Assembly (NCBI RefSeq): GCF_000024065.1
Contig: NC_013174.1
Location: forward strand, 1,550,001-1,614,000
Direction: 5' to 3'
Length of the DNA stretch: 64,000 bases
Source of the DNA: Jonesia denitrificans DSM 20603
GTDB lineage: Bacteria; Actinomycetota; Actinomycetes; Actinomycetales; Cellulomonadaceae
Part shown: piece by piece, positions 51,532-59,833 of the stretch
Position numbering within the stretch: the first letter of the stretch is position 1
How the letters are laid out: each line of letters opens with the position of its first letter
Program-made: the position numbers and the translations under genes
Notes under the pieces: model-generated
What the model saw: the letters and a program-made list of their open reading frames with translations, nothing else
Databases searched by the model: none
What the model was told of the DNA's origin: nothing

Positions 51532-51723
51532 TTACGAGTGATCCGCCTCGTTCCACTTCTCGTCAGCTTCTTCCCACGCAGAATCACGCTGCTGGGCTCG
51601 ATCTAACGCATGGCGCGCATCGTCAGCTGTGTCGTAGGGGCCCATCACATGGAACCACGAGAAAAACCCTCGCCCTTGCCGTACTTGCCCGGTTTTCGTG
51701 TTGTAATACCAGGACCCTGCCAT
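51532..51723 (-). CDS. small SPOR-like conserved actinobacterial protein
   Basis: 63 residues: MAGSWYYNTKTGQV, FFSWFHVMGPYDTADDARHAL, then an acidic helix with Trp residues (DSAWEEADEKWNEADHS). Known to me as a short conserved actinobacterial protein often labelled SPOR-domain; it is too short for a full SPOR domain and the label is weak. ATG 51723 has GGGAGAGG about 6 nt upstream; ten more residues are possible from 51753. No role known. Confidence 0.7.
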   Translation of the reverse strand: MAGSWYYNTKTGQVRQGRGFFSWFHVMGPYDTADDARHALDRAQQRDSAWEEADEKWNEADHS

Positions 51724-51884
51724 GTCCACCTCTCCCTGAACCGCAGAACACACTGTTTTGCCTGCACGTTGTCACGCCTCATCGCACAAACCATCTTGCC
51801 GTGCGCCACCGATTGTTGCCTGTTCACAATCTGACCAGCGCGCCCCACGCCGCGCTCTGTCCCCCACCGCAGGAAGAACCACCC

Positions 51885-51890
51885 TAGAAT
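51885..51890 (+). promoter_or_regulatory. candidate leaderless -10 hexamer TAGAAT
   Basis: Ends 7 nt before ATG 51898 and supports that start for map. Confidence 0.45.
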
Positions 51891-51897
51891 GGTCTTC

Positions 51898-52770
51898 ATG
51901 TCTGCGAAGCGCTCCACCCACGACCCGCTCACCCCTGGGACTGTCTCACCATGGCGGGCTGTACCTTCTCACATCACTCGACCCGAATATGTGGGAAAAC
52001 CAGGACCAGCACAGTTCACTGGATCTCACATCCCCGCTCCCCACGTTCTTGAGAACATCCGGATTGCTTCACGCATCGCCGCGCAAGCACTACGCGAAGT
52101 GGGCAACGCTGTGCGCCCAGGCATCACCACGGACGAACTCGACGCCATCGGCCACGAATTTCTCCTCGACCACGGCGCCTACCCTTCCACACTGGGGTAC
52201 CGTGGCTTCCCCAAATCCTTGTGCACCTCACTGAACGAAGTGATCTGCCACGGCATCCCCGATTCCACCGAATTAGTTGACGGCGACATCATCAATATCG
52301 ACATCACAGCGTTTATCCACGGTGTCCACGGGGACAACAACGCCACTTTCCTTGTCGGTGACGTCGACGAGGAATCACGCCTCCTGGTAGAACGCACCAA
52401 AGAAGCACTCAACCGTGGAATCAAGGCCGTCAAACCGGGACGAGAAGTTAACGTCATTGGGCGTGTCATTGAAAAGTATGCGGCCCGTTTTGGTTATGGG
52501 TCAGTGCGCGACTACACCGGACACGGTGTGGGAGAGGCCTTCCACACCGGCCTCATCATTCCGCACTACGATTCTGCGCCACTGTACGACACCGTCATGG
52601 AACCCGGAATGGTCTTCACGATCGAACCCATGCTGACAATCGGCACCATTGATGCCGATGTCTGGGATGACGAGTGGACTGTTGTCACCAAGGACCGCCA
52701 ACGGTCCGCACAGTTCGAACACACAATGGTCGTCACTGAAGACGGCGTGGAGGTATTAACACTGCCATGA
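51898..52770 (+). CDS. map: methionine aminopeptidase type I
   Basis: Removes the initiator methionine. Metal ligands are visible: Asp in [19 protein letters not shown] (two), His in [11 protein letters not shown], Glu in VFTIEPMLT and Glu in [11 protein letters not shown]. The N-terminal extension with [12 protein letters not shown] is typical of actinobacterial MetAP1c-like enzymes. 290 residues from ATG 51898. The stop overlaps ppgK by 4 nt. Confidence 0.93.
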   Translation: MSAKRSTHDPLTPGTVSPWRAVPSHITRPEYVGKPGPAQFTGSHIPAPHVLENIRIASRIAAQALREVGNAVRPGITTDELDAIGHEFLLDHGAYPSTLGYRGFPKSLCTSLNEVICHGIPDSTELVDGDIINIDITAFIHGVHGDNNATFLVGDVDEESRLLVERTKEALNRGIKAVKPGREVNVIGRVIEKYAARFGYGSVRDYTGHGVGEAFHTGLIIPHYDSAPLYDTVMEPGMVFTIEPMLTIGTIDADVWDDEWTVVTKDRQRSAQFEHTMVVTEDGVEVLTLP

Positions 52771-53582
52771 GTAAACCCACTGTCGGTTTTGGCATCGACA
52801 TCGGCGGAAGCGGCATCAAAGGCGCTCCCGTTGACCTCACCACCGGTGAGTTCCTTGCTGATCGCGTACGAATCCCAACCCCAGACGCATCCACACCCCA
52901 GGCTGTGGCCGCGATTGTTGGTGAGTTGTGCTCCGAATTCACCATTGATGATTCCACACCGATTGGGGTGGCGTTTCCTGGGCCCATTGACCATGGGGTT
53001 GTCCGTATGGCGGCGAACCTTGATGACTCCTGGGTGGGCGTCAACATTGAACAACAACTCAGTGATGTCCTGGGCAGACGTGTTCACGCCGTCAACGACG
53101 CGGACGCAGCAGGGTTTGGGGAAGCAACATTTGGTGCAGCCCGCGATGAGACCGGCGTGATCTTCCTTGCCACCCTTGGCACAGGAATTGGTTCTGCTCT
53201 TATTGTCGAGGGGCACCTAGTTCCCAACACTGAGTTCGGCCACCTGGAAATTGATGGGTTTGACGCAGAGTCCCGTGCCGCCGATTCAGCGCGTTCACGC
53301 GAAGACCTTGACTGGGAGCAGTGGGCCACGCGCCTACAACGCTACTTCTCCCATGTAGAACTTCTCTTGTCCCCTGACCTGTTTGTTGTCGGCGGTGGGG
53401 TCTCTAAACGGCACGAAGAGTTCCTTCCGCTCTTGTCCCTTCGTGCACCGATCATTCCAGCGCAGCTTCTGAACGCTGCTGGTATTGCTGGTGCCGCAGC
53501 GTTTGCTGCCGACCGACTACGGTATGAGCGAAAGACCGCGAAAAGGTCAAAGAAGGCTCACAAGAAGGAGAAGAAAGGCTAA
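52767..53582 (+). CDS. ppgK: polyphosphate glucokinase
   Basis: ROK-superfamily kinase that phosphorylates glucose with polyphosphate (and ATP). [31 protein letters not shown] and [30 protein letters not shown] are the actinobacterial PPGK signature; the zinc motif of ordinary ROK glucokinases is absent. 271 residues with a Lys-rich tail ([16 protein letters not shown]) that could bind polyphosphate (inference). ATGA overlap with map; strong terminator after it. Confidence 0.92.
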   Translation: MSKPTVGFGIDIGGSGIKGAPVDLTTGEFLADRVRIPTPDASTPQAVAAIVGELCSEFTIDDSTPIGVAFPGPIDHGVVRMAANLDDSWVGVNIEQQLSDVLGRRVHAVNDADAAGFGEATFGAARDETGVIFLATLGTGIGSALIVEGHLVPNTEFGHLEIDGFDAESRAADSARSREDLDWEQWATRLQRYFSHVELLLSPDLFVVGGGVSKRHEEFLPLLSLRAPIIPAQLLNAAGIAGAAAFAADRLRYERKTAKRSKKAHKKEKKG

Positions 53583-53591
53583 ACCATCAAG

Positions 53592-53631
53592 GAAAGGGTG
53601 TCCGCGGCCTGGACTCCGCGGACACCCTTTC
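53592..53631. terminator. 16-bp bidirectional terminator after ppgK
   Basis: Perfect stem GAAAGGGTGTCCGCGG / CCGCGGACACCCTTTC with an 8-nt loop, followed by TTTG, between convergent genes. Confidence 0.85.
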
Positions 53632-53645
53632 TTTGCCGGTGGCTA

Positions 53646-53954
53646 CTAGGCCGCTTGTGTTGAGCGGATGTGCGCCGGTGCCCCCACCACAGTGATGGGA
53701 ATTCCTGCTTCCTTGCATGCATGCACTGTTGCTGCGATGAAGGACCGTGCAATGGGATTTTTCTCGGCTGCACCTGTCACATCGAGTGTGACTGGGCGGG
53801 CTGCGATCAGCACTGTAGCCAGAACACTACTTGCTTGATCTCGCGCCGACATGGTGATTGGTTCATGAAGCGAAATGACGCTACGCCCCGCAGCCACCGT
53901 GCATTCGATGGCGCCTTCTTCTTGAAGTAGGGTGTCGTTCACGCTCTGCGTCAT
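53646..53954 (-). CDS. STAS-like domain protein
   Basis: 102 residues. The order of elements fits an anti-sigma-factor antagonist (STAS) fold: ECTVAAGRSVISLHEPITMSARDQ, the strand RPVTLDVTG, then ARSFIAATVHACKEAGIPITVVGAPAHIRSTQ. The phosphorylatable DSSG-type segment is replaced by AAEKNPIARS, so regulation by Ser phosphorylation is unlikely at that site. ATG 53954 has GGGGAGAGG 3-5 nt upstream. No anti-sigma factor is nearby. Assignment is tentative. Confidence 0.55.
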   Translation of the reverse strand: MTQSVNDTLLQEEGAIECTVAAGRSVISLHEPITMSARDQASSVLATVLIAARPVTLDVTGAAEKNPIARSFIAATVHACKEAGIPITVVGAPAHIRSTQAA

Positions 53955-53993
53955 ATTCCTCTCCCCGATCACACCTGTGGGACCAAGTCTACT

Positions 53994-54013
53994 TTTACCC
54001 TAATCATGGTAAA
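53994..54013. promoter_or_regulatory. inverted repeat TTTACC-N8-GGTAAA, possible operator
   Basis: Perfect 6-bp arms about 40 bp upstream of the STAS-like start; no regulator is recognised. Confidence 0.3.
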
Positions 54014-54250
54014 GCCAGTTTGCAAGAACTTTACCCAAGCAAGTTTCGTTTCCTGCTTCATTCATGTACCCATGCACCCCATCATGACACGTCAGGCCAA
54101 GAAAATCGTCACATTCGCAAGCAAATCTCTACGGCGGGTTGACGACCTGCGGGTTTCCTCGTGATTTGGTCAATTTTTCGCCCGTAGGCACTGAGCCATG
54201 GATTGCAAACCTGGGCACCGCCTTGACGGCAACCGTGACCAAAAAAAGGG

Positions 54251-54276
54251 GGCCCCGGGTCGCGCATCCCGGGGCC
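54251..54276 (-). terminator. intrinsic terminator with T run
   Basis: 9-bp perfect stem GGCCCCGGG / CCCGGGGCC with an 8-nt loop. On the minus strand it is followed by CCCTTTTTTT, a classical Rho-independent terminator for the leftward gene at 54400-54714. Confidence 0.8.
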
Positions 54277-54399
54277 ACTACTCACTTTATGTTGGCGGCA
54301 ACCCGATCCTTACACCCGCCAGTCCACCAGTTTTCTATGACCCCACTCACAGTGAACGGCTATTTGTGCCGTGGCTGTGAAAGCCAGAGTTTCCCCCTG

Positions 54400-54714
54400 C
54401 TAGGCCCCGTTCATCCACTCGTTGACCTGGAGCACTCCGACAATGGACAAGATCACGCCGACAACAGTGGAGATAATGATCGCCCACCCAATAATCGTCC
54501 ACGGAAGAAGAAACGACGCAATCTTTGCGAGCCTGCGATTGCGTGTTCTTTCCAGGGTAATGAGTTCACTGAAACCTTGACGCAGAATCTCGTTCTGGTG
54601 CACCTGGAGCGCGTGCTCCTCCGTCTGGGGAAACTGGCCGGTGGCCGGTCCATGTGGGGCTTGCCCGGTCCCGGTCGTCTCAGGGTGGTCGGAAAACTGG
54701 TGCGGTGTACTCAC
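54400..54714 (-). CDS. hypothetical membrane protein with one long hydrophobic hairpin
   Basis: 104 residues. The first 35 are polar and rich in His, Pro and Thr, then a charged helix (QNEILRQGFSELITLERTRNRRLAKIA), then a hydrophobic stretch of about 35 residues (FLLPWTIIGWAIIISTVVG and on) that could be one long or two short helices, ending VNEWMNGA. GTG 54714 has GAGAGG 6 nt upstream. Family not recognised. Confidence 0.6.
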   Translation of the reverse strand: MSTPHQFSDHPETTGTGQAPHGPATGQFPQTEEHALQVHQNEILRQGFSELITLERTRNRRLAKIASFLLPWTIIGWAIIISTVVGVILSIVGVLQVNEWMNGA

Positions 54715-54856
54715 GATGCGCCTCTCTGACAACTGGTAAACGAGAACACCATACGCCCGCTAACACCAGTAGCGAGCCAAGAGAACGCGGGGAACAACAA
54801 AGTTCATCCCCACAGGAGACATGAGGTGGCCAAGACTTATACACGGTGCGCGAAGA

Positions 54857-55223
54857 CGGATGAGACGACCGATACGCCGGGTTCTGTCCCTCATGGTGAT
54901 CACTCACCGAAGGTGACGGCCATCCATCTCGACGGTGCGTTACCGCATCGCTCTAGCAGCCTACCCGGACACTCAACGAGCAGCGTCATTGTGTCCTGTC
55001 TGGCCTTGCTCCAGGTGGGGTTTACCTAGCCACGCCAGTCACCTGGCATGCTGGTGGTCTCTTACACCACCGTTTCACCCTTACCCACACGTGGTGGGCG
55101 GTCTGTTTTCTGTGGCACTTTCCCGCAGGTCACCCTGGGTGGGAGTTACCCACCACCTTGCTCTGTGGAGCCCGGACGTTCCTCAGGAGCATCGCTCCCG
55201 CGGCCGTCTGGTCGTCTCATCCG
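54857..55223 (-). ncRNA. rnpB: RNase P RNA (bacterial type A)
   Basis: Catalytic RNA of RNase P, which matures tRNA 5' ends. Read on the minus strand: P1 stem GGATGAGACGACC pairs with GGTCGTCTCATCC at the two ends; the conserved 5' core GAGGAACGTCCGGGCTCC, then AGGGTGACC and GGGTGAAACGGTG; the 3' core AGAGCGATGCGGTAACGC, GAGATGGATGGCCG and GGACAGAACCCGGCGTA. Length about 367 nt. All open frames across this stretch are artefacts. Confidence 0.95.
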
Positions 55224-55346
55224 CCTCTTTAGCGTACTGGGTGGCAGTCACGATTCGCACCTTGCCTTGTGTGACCTGCCTTACCGCCCTGTGGCAATTG
55301 TCCTGCTCAGCACCATGGTTGCGCATACTCTGTCTGCCAGCACAGG

Positions 55347-55352
55347 TATCGT
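55347..55352 (+). promoter_or_regulatory. candidate leaderless -10 hexamer TATCGT
   Basis: Ends 6 nt before GTG 55359; favours GTG over the adjacent in-frame ATG 55356 as the yaaA start. Confidence 0.4.
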
Positions 55353-55358
55353 GGCATG

Positions 55359-56147
55359 GTGTTGATCTTGCTTCCCCCCTCCGAAGGAAAAACCCCCGCA
55401 CCCAGTGGGGCACCCGTTGACCTTGACTCACTTGTGGCTCCACAACTGTGGGCGCCTCGATCAGAGGTTCTTCACCAGTTGCGCCGCGTGTCCGCGCAAC
55501 CCGATGCGCTGTCTGCTTTGGGTGTTGGCCCCTCCCTTGCCGGTGATGTTGCCCGCAACATCACCCTCGCCGATGAGCCTGCAGGGCCAGCAGCGCAGGT
55601 GTACACCGGGGTCCTTTACACCGCGGCCCACCTGAATTCGTTACCCGCCCATGCGCGTGTACGCGCCCACGACAGTGTGTTGACGTTGTCTGCACTGTGG
55701 GGGTTGGTACGGCCTGATGACCGCATCCCCGCCTACCGATTGTCCATGGCCACCAAACTCGGTTCGCTCGGGGCGTTGGCCGCCTATTGGCGCCCGCACC
55801 TGGCCCCCATCCTTGAGGAACGCTGCGCTGGTGATGTCATGATTGATGCGCGGTCAGCGGCGTATGCCAACGCATGGAAACCGCCACAGTCAGCGTCAAC
55901 CCAATGGGTCACTGTCAAAGCGTTCACTGAGATCAACGGGGTTCGCAAAGCAGTGTCACACAATGCGAAACATGCGCGTGGTGTGCTCACTCACCATCTT
56001 CTTACCCGAACCGAGGCTGCTCCAACCACAGCGGACGAAGTGGCGCAAGCGGCCTCCACCTGCGACCACTTCCTTGACGTCACATTGCGCCAAGGACCTG
56101 GGGTGAGTTGGACCCTGGAACTCCTTGTCCCCTCCCCCACCCAGTGA
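55359..56147 (+). CDS. yaaA: YaaA-family peroxide stress protein
   Basis: UPF0246/DUF328 protein. Starts with the family signature VLILLPPSEGKT and continues with YTGVLYTAAHLNSLPAHAR, LWGLVRPDDRIPAYRLSM and FTEINGVRKAVSHNAKHARG. E. coli YaaA lowers free iron under peroxide stress and has a DNA-binding fold; the biochemical role here is inferred from that. 262 residues. Sits between rnpB and a zinc-ribbon protein facing the opposite way. Confidence 0.85.
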   Translation: MLILLPPSEGKTPAPSGAPVDLDSLVAPQLWAPRSEVLHQLRRVSAQPDALSALGVGPSLAGDVARNITLADEPAGPAAQVYTGVLYTAAHLNSLPAHARVRAHDSVLTLSALWGLVRPDDRIPAYRLSMATKLGSLGALAAYWRPHLAPILEERCAGDVMIDARSAAYANAWKPPQSASTQWVTVKAFTEINGVRKAVSHNAKHARGVLTHHLLTRTEAAPTTADEVAQAASTCDHFLDVTLRQGPGVSWTLELLVPSPTQ

Positions 56148-56164
56148 CCCCTGCACCCTCGATG

Positions 56165-56893
56165 CTAATCGCGAACCAGGATGCGGCCACACTCTTCACA
56201 CCGCACCACACTCTCAGCAGAAGCAGAACGAATCGCGTCAAGATCCCCCGCATTCAAGTCAAGACGGCACCCACCGCACTGGCGCCCCTCAAGTAACGCA
56301 GCGCCCACCCCGCCACGGCTGGTGCGGATCTTCTCGTATAACGCAAGGAGCGCATCGTCAATCCCGGCAACGGCGTCCTGCCGGCGCGCGGTGATCTGCG
56401 CGATCTCCTGGTCGATTGCCGCGAACTGGGCGTCCCGGTCCTGCTCAGCATCCGCGAGCGCACTGACTAGTTGAGCGTGGGCGTTTTCCACTGTGCCCAG
56501 CGCTTCTTGGTGTGCTTCAAGGCGTTCCATGACGTCGATTTGGACGTCTTCGAGTTCGGCTTGGCGTGTGGTGAGGGAGGTGATTTCGTGCATGAGCGCT
56601 TGCGCGTCTTTCGCGGACACTGCACCTGTATCGAGGCGTTGCTGGTTACGGGTGAGGCGGGTGGTGACTTGGGTGACGTCGTCTTCGGCTTTGGTGAGTT
56701 CGCGGGTGAGGTCGCTGGCGCGGGTGCGGGAGTGAGCGAGGGCTGTTGCGGTGTCCTCGAGGCGGGACTGGAGTTCGGTGATGGTCGCCAAAACCTCAAG
56801 GGTGTTGCGTTTGTGGCGCAGTTGGGTGAGGTGGGTGTCCAGGCTTTGCACGTCAAGGAGACGGCGTTGGTCGGCGACGGGGGCTTGTGGCAT
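56165..56893 (-). CDS. coiled-coil zinc-ribbon protein (CT398-like)
   Basis: 242 residues: a long antiparallel coiled coil (about 10-190, heptads rich in Leu, Ala, Arg, Glu) followed by a C-terminal zinc ribbon CGGCRLDL ... VRCEECGRILVRD with four cysteines. Same layout as the DUF164/CT398 family, whose members interact with secretion or sigma-54 components in other phyla; no role is established in actinobacteria. Follows the Nif3-like gene by 45 bp in the same direction, a conserved actinobacterial pair. Confidence 0.85.
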   Translation of the reverse strand: MPQAPVADQRRLLDVQSLDTHLTQLRHKRNTLEVLATITELQSRLEDTATALAHSRTRASDLTRELTKAEDDVTQVTTRLTRNQQRLDTGAVSAKDAQALMHEITSLTTRQAELEDVQIDVMERLEAHQEALGTVENAHAQLVSALADAEQDRDAQFAAIDQEIAQITARRQDAVAGIDDALLALYEKIRTSRGGVGAALLEGRQCGGCRLDLNAGDLDAIRSASAESVVRCEECGRILVRD

Positions 56894-56938
56894 GTGAGGT
56901 CCTTGAATTGAGTGGTGTGGTGATGGGCGGCGGGGGTG

Positions 56939-57829
56939 TTACTGGCTGTGGTTGGGTGCAGTGACCCGGGTGGTCCACGGGTCGGTGTTCAGTGTGGATA
57001 CCCACGTCTCCATGCTATATCCCTGTGCGCTCATTGCTTGTGTCACGGCGTGGGCGGCGCCGGTCAGCCACGGCCATTCTGAGGCGAAGTGTGCTGTGTC
57101 AATGAGGTAGGGGGTGTCGCGCGGGGTGGCCCCGGTGGTGGCACGGTGTCGGGCTGCTTCACGGGCGTCAAGCGCGTCATGGTGTTTGTAGTCTGAGGTG
57201 ATGTACACATCCGCGTTGGCGTTCACAGCGGAGGCTAACAGTGACGCCCCAGACCCACCCAACACCGCGACCCGCTGCACACGGGCACCCAGATCACCAG
57301 CGACCCGCACCCCTTGAGCGGTGGCAGGAAGCGCACTGGCGATGCGCTGGGCCAGTTCGTTCAGCGTGACACTGGCTTCCAGCTTCCCGATGCGCCCCAA
57401 CCCGCAGGTTGGGTCGTTCGCGTCCGGCACCAGCGGGGTGGTGTCCTCCAGGCCAGCAATGGTGGCAAGAGCGTCCGCAACCCCACCAGGGGCGGCGTCC
57501 GCGTTCGTGTGCGCAGAAAACAGGGCACACCCCCCAGCAATGAGTTGGTGAACCAAGTGGCCGCGGTCGGTGTCCGTCGACACCGAATGAACCGGTGAAA
57601 ACAAGAACGGGTGGTGCGTGACCAACAGGTCAGCACCCCAATCCAACGCTTCCGTGATGGTCGCATAGGTGGCATCCACAGCGAAACAAATACGCCGCAC
57701 CGGGGCGGTGCGGTCCCCCACCGTGAGACCAACATGATCCCAATCCTCCGCAAGCCGAGGCGGGTACAAACCCTCAAGGACGTCAATAACCTGACCAAGG
57801 GTCGCTTCGTTCAGTTGGTCGTGTGTCAT
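56939..57829 (-). CDS. Nif3-like dinuclear metal-centre protein
   Basis: 296 residues of the NIF3/YbgI/DUF34 family, hexameric proteins with a two-metal site. Seen: LAEDWDHVGLTVGD, LLVTHHPFLFSP (metal His pair), FSAHTNADAAPGGV, and the C-terminal VAVLGGSGASLL with HYxxDxxxH-like ITSDYKHHDALDAREA and DTAHFASEWP (metal His and Glu). Function debated; a GTP cyclohydrolase-like role has been proposed. ATG 57829 has TAGGCT 6 nt upstream. Confidence 0.88.
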   Translation of the reverse strand: MTHDQLNEATLGQVIDVLEGLYPPRLAEDWDHVGLTVGDRTAPVRRICFAVDATYATITEALDWGADLLVTHHPFLFSPVHSVSTDTDRGHLVHQLIAGGCALFSAHTNADAAPGGVADALATIAGLEDTTPLVPDANDPTCGLGRIGKLEASVTLNELAQRIASALPATAQGVRVAGDLGARVQRVAVLGGSGASLLASAVNANADVYITSDYKHHDALDAREAARHRATTGATPRDTPYLIDTAHFASEWPWLTGAAHAVTQAMSAQGYSMETWVSTLNTDPWTTRVTAPNHSQ

Positions 57830-57835
57830 CCCACC

Positions 57836-57841
57836 AGCCTA
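57836..57841 (-). promoter_or_regulatory. candidate leaderless -10 hexamer TAGGCT
   Basis: Ends 6 nt before the minus-strand ATG at 57829. Confidence 0.4.
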
Positions 57842-57959
57842 ACGGCCACCCCCATGTGGTGCGCATTACTCTCATCCCGTTAGGCAATGCCCGGTCACAC
57901 CAGGTAAAGTTTTCTTCGTTGTCACACACCGCCCACCAGCGGAACACCCTGTGTGACGC

Positions 57960-58036
57960 GGGCCTATAGCTCAGTTGGCTAGAGCGCCACGTTTACACCG
58001 TGGATGTCGGGGGTTCGAGTCCCTCTGGGCCCACCA
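57960..58036 (+). tRNA. tRNA-Val(TAC)
   Basis: 77 nt including an encoded CCA. Acceptor arms GGGCCTA and TGGGCCC pair (one G-T), D arm AGCTCAGTTGGCTAGAGC, anticodon stem CCACG/CGTGG around loop TTTACAC with anticodon TAC, T arm GGGGGTTCGAGTCCCTC. The restriction-modification operon begins 231 bp downstream; tRNA genes are common integration sites, but no duplicated tRNA end is seen in the window. Confidence 0.95.
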
Positions 58037-58063
58037 GAAAACTCTTCATCACAGCACATCGTT

Positions 58064-58091
58064 AAGGTCGGAACCACCAGGTTCCGGCCTT
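58064..58091 (+). terminator. terminator after tRNA-Val
   Basis: 12-bp stem AAGGTCGGAACC / GGTTCCGGCCTT (one G-T pair), loop ACCA, followed by TGTTGTT. Confidence 0.7.
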
Positions 58092-58267
58092 TGTTGTTCT
58101 TCCGGGGGCTATGGTGTTTCGGTTGATACGGTCTGGTCGGTTTGTTCCGCCTGTGCGGAGTATGTCATGCGCGGCAGGTCGTGGCTTCAGTGTCAGTCAG
58201 TGCCGCTATTGTTAACCACAGAACTCAATCATTGCTGCTTGACCTGCACGGAGGAAACAGTCCAACC

Positions 58268-59833
58268 ATGAGCCCGACCACAAAAGAATCCCAACGAGCA
58301 GAGCTTCACAAAACCATTTGGCGGATCGCGAATGACCTTCGCGGTAGCGTCGATGGCTGGGACTTCAAAACCTACGTGCTCGGTATGCTCTTTTACCGGT
58401 TCATCTCTGAGAACCTCACGGCCTACCTCAACAAGGCGGAACATAAGGCTGGTGACGCCAGCTTTGACTATGCTCGACTTCCCGATGCTCAAGCTGAGTT
58501 TGGCCGCAAGGAGACCGTTGAGGAGAAGGGTTTTTACATTCTTCCTTCGGATCTCTTCCAGAACGTTCGGCGTAACGCCGCCACTGATCCTAACCTCAAC
58601 GAGACGCTGGAGCGGGTCTTCAAAGATATTGAAGGGTCAGCGCTCGGCACGGAAAGCGAAGGCGACCTCAAGGGCCTGTTCGACGACCTTGACGTGAACA
58701 GCTCCAAGCTCGGTAACACGGTGGCCAGGCGTAACGAGAAGCTTGTGAAGCTCCTTGATGCGATCGGTGACCTCCCGCTGGGCAATTTTGAAGATAACTC
58801 GATTGACCTGTTTGGTGACGCCTACGAATACCTCATGCAAATGTACGCCTCACAGGCTGGTAAGTCCGGTGGCGAGTACTACACGCCGCAGGAAGTCTCT
58901 GAGGTGTTGGCGCGGATCGCGGTTGCTGGCAAGAAGCGTGTCAATAAGGTGTATGACCCGGCGGCAGGGTCAGGTTCGCTGCTGCTGAAGTTCGCGAAGG
59001 TGCTCGGCAAAGAGAACGTGGGTGGGTTCTATGGGCAGGAAATCAACCTGACCACGTACAACCTTGCGCGTATCAACATGTTTTTGCATGACGTGAACTA
59101 TGAGAAGTTCTCACTCGCTCATGGTGACACCCTCACTGACCCGCAGCATTGGGATGATGAACCGTTTGAAGCGATCGTGTCCAACCCGCCGTATTCGATT
59201 AAGTGGGAGGGTGACGCGAACCCTCTCCTCATTAACGACGAACGCTTCGCACCAGCAGGTGTGCTTGCGCCGAAGTCAAAGGCTGACCTTGCCTTCACGA
59301 TGCACATTCTGTCGTGGCTGGCCGTGAATGGAACAGCAGCGATTGTTGAGTTCCCTGGTGTGCTCTACCGTGGTGGCGCTGAGGCGAAGATCCGCAAGTA
59401 TTTGGTTGACAATAACTATGTTGACGCGGTGATTCAGCTGCCACCAGATTTGTTCTTTGGAACCACGATCGCCACGTGCATTATCGTGTTGAAGAAGTCC
59501 AAGGCTGACAATGCGGTGCTTTTTGTTGACGCTTCGAATGAGTTCAAGCGAGTGGGCAACAAGAACAAACTCCTGCCCGACCACCAAAAGAACATCCTCG
59601 ATGCTCTTGAGCAGCGTGTTCCTGTCGACCACCGTGTCGCACTCATCTCGAATGAGGAGATCGCCGCGAATGACTACAACATTGCCGTGTCCTCGTATGT
59701 TGAAGCCGAAGACACACGTGAAGTCATCAACATCACCGAGCTCAACGCCGAGATCGCCCGCATTGTCGCCCGCCAAGCCGAACTACGGACATCCATTGAT
59801 GCCATCGTCGCCGACCTGGAGGGCACCAAGTGA
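58268..59833 (+). CDS. hsdM: type I restriction-modification methyltransferase subunit
   Basis: N6-adenine methyltransferase subunit of a type I system. N-terminal HsdM bundle (FKTYVLGMLFYRFISENLTAYL), SAM motif VYDPAAGSGSLLLKFAKVLG, and catalytic NPPY in EAIVSNPPYSIKWEGD. 521 residues, like the EcoR124I (type IC) group. ATG 58268 is chosen by homology; GGAGG lies 13 nt upstream, rather far. The stop overlaps hsdS by 4 nt. Confidence 0.93.
   Translation: MSPTTKESQRAELHKTIWRIANDLRGSVDGWDFKTYVLGMLFYRFISENLTAYLNKAEHKAGDASFDYARLPDAQAEFGRKETVEEKGFYILPSDLFQNVRRNAATDPNLNETLERVFKDIEGSALGTESEGDLKGLFDDLDVNSSKLGNTVARRNEKLVKLLDAIGDLPLGNFEDNSIDLFGDAYEYLMQMYASQAGKSGGEYYTPQEVSEVLARIAVAGKKRVNKVYDPAAGSGSLLLKFAKVLGKENVGGFYGQEINLTTYNLARINMFLHDVNYEKFSLAHGDTLTDPQHWDDEPFEAIVSNPPYSIKWEGDANPLLINDERFAPAGVLAPKSKADLAFTMHILSWLAVNGTAAIVEFPGVLYRGGAEAKIRKYLVDNNYVDAVIQLPPDLFFGTTIATCIIVLKKSKADNAVLFVDASNEFKRVGNKNKLLPDHQKNILDALEQRVPVDHRVALISNEEIAANDYNIAVSSYVEAEDTREVINITELNAEIARIVARQAELRTSIDAIVADLEGTK

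Larger units (their letters stand above)
53955..54399. other. 445-bp intergenic region
   Basis: No gene supported. It holds the upstream region of the STAS-like gene, with an inverted pair TTTACC (53994-53999) and GGTAAA (54008-54013) spaced by 8 nt and another TTTACC near 54030, and the terminator of the next leftward gene at 54251-54276. Base composition is AT-richer than the neighbours. Confidence 0.4.

Noticed and set aside
54935-55443. Several open frames on both strands
   Set aside because: They lie over the RNase P RNA gene, whose conserved cores and P1 pairing are clear.
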